A stretch of DNA of 64,000 nucleotides from Agrococcus beijingensis (lineage in GTDB: Bacteria > Actinomycetota > Actinomycetes > Actinomycetales > Microbacteriaceae), in contig NZ_CP132360.1 in the NCBI RefSeq assembly GCF_030758955.1, forward strand, positions 514,218-578,217. The letters run 5' to 3'. Both the position numbers and the translations under genes were made by a program. Positions 62,205 to 64,000 of the stretch are shown in pieces; position 1 is the stretch's first letter; each line of letters opens with the position of its first letter. Below the pieces are notes generated by a model. It saw nothing but the letters and a program-made list of their open reading frames with translations. It did not search any database and was not told the origin of the DNA.

Positions 62205-62486
62205 ATGCCCCGCAGCCTCAAGAAGGGTCCGTTCGTCGACGACCACCTCCTCACCAAGGTGGTTCGCCAGAACGAGGCCGGCAGCAAGAACGTCATCAAG
62301 ACCTGGTCACGTCGCTCGATGATCGTCCCGGCCATGCTCGGCCACACGATCGCCGTGCACGACGGCCGCAAGCACATCCCGGTCTTCGTCACCGAGACGA
62401 TGGTCGGTCACAAGCTGGGCGAGTTCGCCCCCACCCGCACCTTCCGTGGTCACGTGAAGGACGACAAGAAGGGCCGTCGCCGCTAA
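62205..62486 (+). CDS. rpsS: 30S ribosomal protein S19
   Basis: S19, 93 residues, in the 30S head. [15 protein letters not shown] and [20 protein letters not shown] are family hallmarks. It starts 12 bases after rplB. Confidence 0.98.
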   Translation: MPRSLKKGPFVDDHLLTKVVRQNEAGSKNVIKTWSRRSMIVPAMLGHTIAVHDGRKHIPVFVTETMVGHKLGEFAPTRTFRGHVKDDKKGRRR

Positions 62487-62513
62487 GCGCGGCGACGGAA
62501 GAAGGAGAAGGCA

Positions 62514-62882
62514 ATGGTTGAGTCGATCGCTCGCGTTCGTCACATCCGCGTGACCCCTCAGAAGGCCCGCCGTGTCGTCGACATGATCCGCGGCAAGCAG
62601 GCCGAAGAGGCCCTCGCGATCCTGAAGTTCGCCCCGCAGGGCGCCTCGGAGCCGGTGTTCAAGCTCGTCGCAGCGGCGATGGCGAACGCCCGCGTCAAGG
62701 CCGATGCGTCGAACGAGTTCCTCGACGAGCAGGACCTGTACGTGGCCCGCGCATTCGTCGACGAGGGCACCACGCTCAAGCGGTTCCGCCCGCGTGCACA
62801 GGGTCGCGCGTTCCGCATCAACAAGCGGACGAGCCACATCACCGTCGTGCTCGCGACGCCGACCACGGAGGACGAGAAGTAA
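62514..62882 (+). CDS. rplV: 50S ribosomal protein L22
   Basis: L22, 122 residues, with the tunnel beta-hairpin ([18 protein letters not shown]). [22 protein letters not shown] is conserved. The macrolide-related hairpin shows no insertion. AGAAGGAG precedes the ATG; it overlaps rpsC by one base. Confidence 0.98.
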   Translation: MVESIARVRHIRVTPQKARRVVDMIRGKQAEEALAILKFAPQGASEPVFKLVAAAMANARVKADASNEFLDEQDLYVARAFVDEGTTLKRFRPRAQGRAFRINKRTSHITVVLATPTTEDEK

Positions 62883-63610
62883 TGGGACAGAAGGTCAACC
62901 CGTACGGCTTCCGCCTCGGCATCACCACCGACCACGTGTCGCGCTGGTTCGCCGAGTCGACGAAGCCGGGACAGCGCTACGCCGACTACGTGGCTGAGGA
63001 CATCCGCATCCGCAAGATGCTGTCCACCAGCCTCGACCGCGCCGGCGTGGCACGCATCGAGATCGAGCGCACCCGTGACCGGGTCCGCGTCGACATCCAC
63101 ACCGCCCGCCCGGGCATCGTGATCGGCCGCCGCGGCGCCGAGGCCGAGCGCATCCGCGCCGACCTCGAGAAGCTCACCGGCAAGCAGATCCAGCTGAACA
63201 TCCTCGAGGTCAAGAACCCCGAGGCCTCGGCGCAGCTCGTCGCACAGGGCATCGCGGAGCAGCTCAGCGCTCGCGTCGCGTTCCGTCGTGCGATGCGCAA
63301 GGGCCTGCAGTCGGCGCAGCGCGCCGGCGCCAAGGGCGTGAAGATCAAGGTCTCCGGCCGCCTCGGCGGCGCCGAGATGAGCCGCAGCGAGCAGTACCGC
63401 GAGGGCCGCGTGCCCCTGCACACGCTCCGGTCGAACATCGACTACGGCTTCTACGAGGCACGCACCACCTTCGGCCGCATCGGCGTGAAGGTCTGGATCT
63501 ACAACGGTGAGCTGACGAACCGCGAGCTCGCTCGCGAGCAGGCGAACCAGAAGCCGCAGCGCGAGCGTCGGGGACCCCGTCGCGAGCAGGCAGCAGGAGT
63601 TGAGGCGTAA
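62882..63610 (+). CDS. rpsC: 30S ribosomal protein S3
   Basis: S3, 242 residues, at the mRNA entry of the 30S subunit. [14 protein letters not shown] and the KH-type [16 protein letters not shown] motif are present. The C-terminus is basic and disordered. Confidence 0.98.
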   Translation: MGQKVNPYGFRLGITTDHVSRWFAESTKPGQRYADYVAEDIRIRKMLSTSLDRAGVARIEIERTRDRVRVDIHTARPGIVIGRRGAEAERIRADLEKLTGKQIQLNILEVKNPEASAQLVAQGIAEQLSARVAFRRAMRKGLQSAQRAGAKGVKIKVSGRLGGAEMSRSEQYREGRVPLHTLRSNIDYGFYEARTTFGRIGVKVWIYNGELTNRELAREQANQKPQRERRGPRREQAAGVEA

Positions 63611-63612
63611 CC

Positions 63613-64000
63613 ATGCTCATTCCCCGTCGAGTCAAGCACCGCAAGCAGCACCACCCGCGGCGCACCGGTCAGGCGACCGGTGGCACCAAGGTCAGCTTCG
63701 GCGAGTTCGGCATCCAGGCGCTCACGCCTGCCTATGTCACGAACCGTCAGATCGAGGCCGCACGTATCGCCATGACGCGCCACATCAAGCGCGGTGGCAA
63801 GGTGTGGATCAACATCTACCCCGACCGTCCGCTCACCAAGAAGCCCGCTGAGACCCGCATGGGCTCCGGCAAGGGCTCGCCCGAGTGGTGGATCGCGAAC
63901 GTCAAGCCAGGCCGCGTCCTCTTCGAGGTCGCCGGCGTCGAGGAGGAGCTCGCCCGCGAGGCGATGATGCGAGCCATCCACAAGCTGCCGCTCAAGGCAC
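63613..64000 (+). CDS. rplP: 50S ribosomal protein L16 (cut by window end)
   Basis: The first 129 residues of L16, out of about 139. [15 protein letters not shown] and [16 protein letters not shown] are conserved. It starts two bases after rpsC, and the operon continues beyond the window. Confidence 0.97.
   Translation, partial: MLIPRRVKHRKQHHPRRTGQATGGTKVSFGEFGIQALTPAYVTNRQIEAARIAMTRHIKRGGKVWINIYPDRPLTKKPAETRMGSGKGSPEWWIANVKPGRVLFEVAGVEEELAREAMMRAIHKLPLKA

Overview
The window is a stretch of GC-rich actinobacterial chromosome. Codon use, the protein sequences and the presence of small families such as SCO4848-like and MT0933-antitoxin-like proteins point to Micrococcales, most likely Microbacteriaceae (inference; no 16S gene is present). 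No tRNA, rRNA, CRISPR array, insertion sequence or phage gene was seen. The backbone is the universal transcription/translation cluster rpoB-rpoC, rpsL-rpsG-fusA-tuf and the start of the S10 ribosomal operon (rpsJ to rplP, cut by the window end). Two accessory blocks separate these parts.

Region by region: 1-3.1 kb holds a ComB-like protein, an aldo/keto reductase and an MFS transporter. 3.1-5.5 kb is on the minus strand (SprT-like zinc protein, TPR-type protein, spermidine-synthase-like protein) and contains a perfect 28-bp palindrome and a probable remnant of a VOC gene. 5.7-13.2 kb is rpoBC. 13.3-14.8 kb is an acidic membrane protein.

15.0-40.7 kb is the most interesting part: a type VII secretion (ESX/Ess)-like locus of unusual composition. 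A ~2,046-residue surface-anchored protein (predicted propeller-like head, about ten cadherin/Ig-like repeats, about five FN3 repeats) is followed by MoxR, DUF58, a multi-pass transglutaminase-like protein whose catalytic Cys is Asp, RDD-FHA, PP2C phosphatase, zinc ribbon-FHA, receptor Ser/Thr kinase, FHA-winged-helix protein, a three-ATPase EssC/EccC-type motor with its own FHA domain, and a four-TM protein. From moxR to the last of these almost every stop codon overlaps the next start codon, implying one co-translated operon. Separately promoted genes follow: a WXG100-like protein, then a second small helical protein plus a candidate secreted effector and two unknown proteins. The two promoters share a near-identical box, which suggests one regulator. 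No EccB, EccD, EccE or mycosin gene is present, so the envelope channel is unexplained; the giant protein is the obvious candidate for part of that role.

40.7-45.4 kb is the str operon plus tuf. 45.5-48.7 kb holds small genes (nucleotidyltransferase-like, DUF1801, SCO4848-like, OsmC) including a 10-bp-phased repeat array upstream of OsmC. 48.7-58.3 kb is histidine degradation: an IclR regulator divergent from hutH-hutU-hutI, with a hutG-like gene further on. A type III polyketide trio (synthase, methyltransferase, FAD hydroxylase) sits between hutI and hutG. 58.4-64 kb has a small antitoxin-like gene and the S10 operon, in which L4 carries an extra C-terminal domain. Several stand-alone genes here appear to be read from leaderless transcripts (TAnnnT, six bases, ATG).
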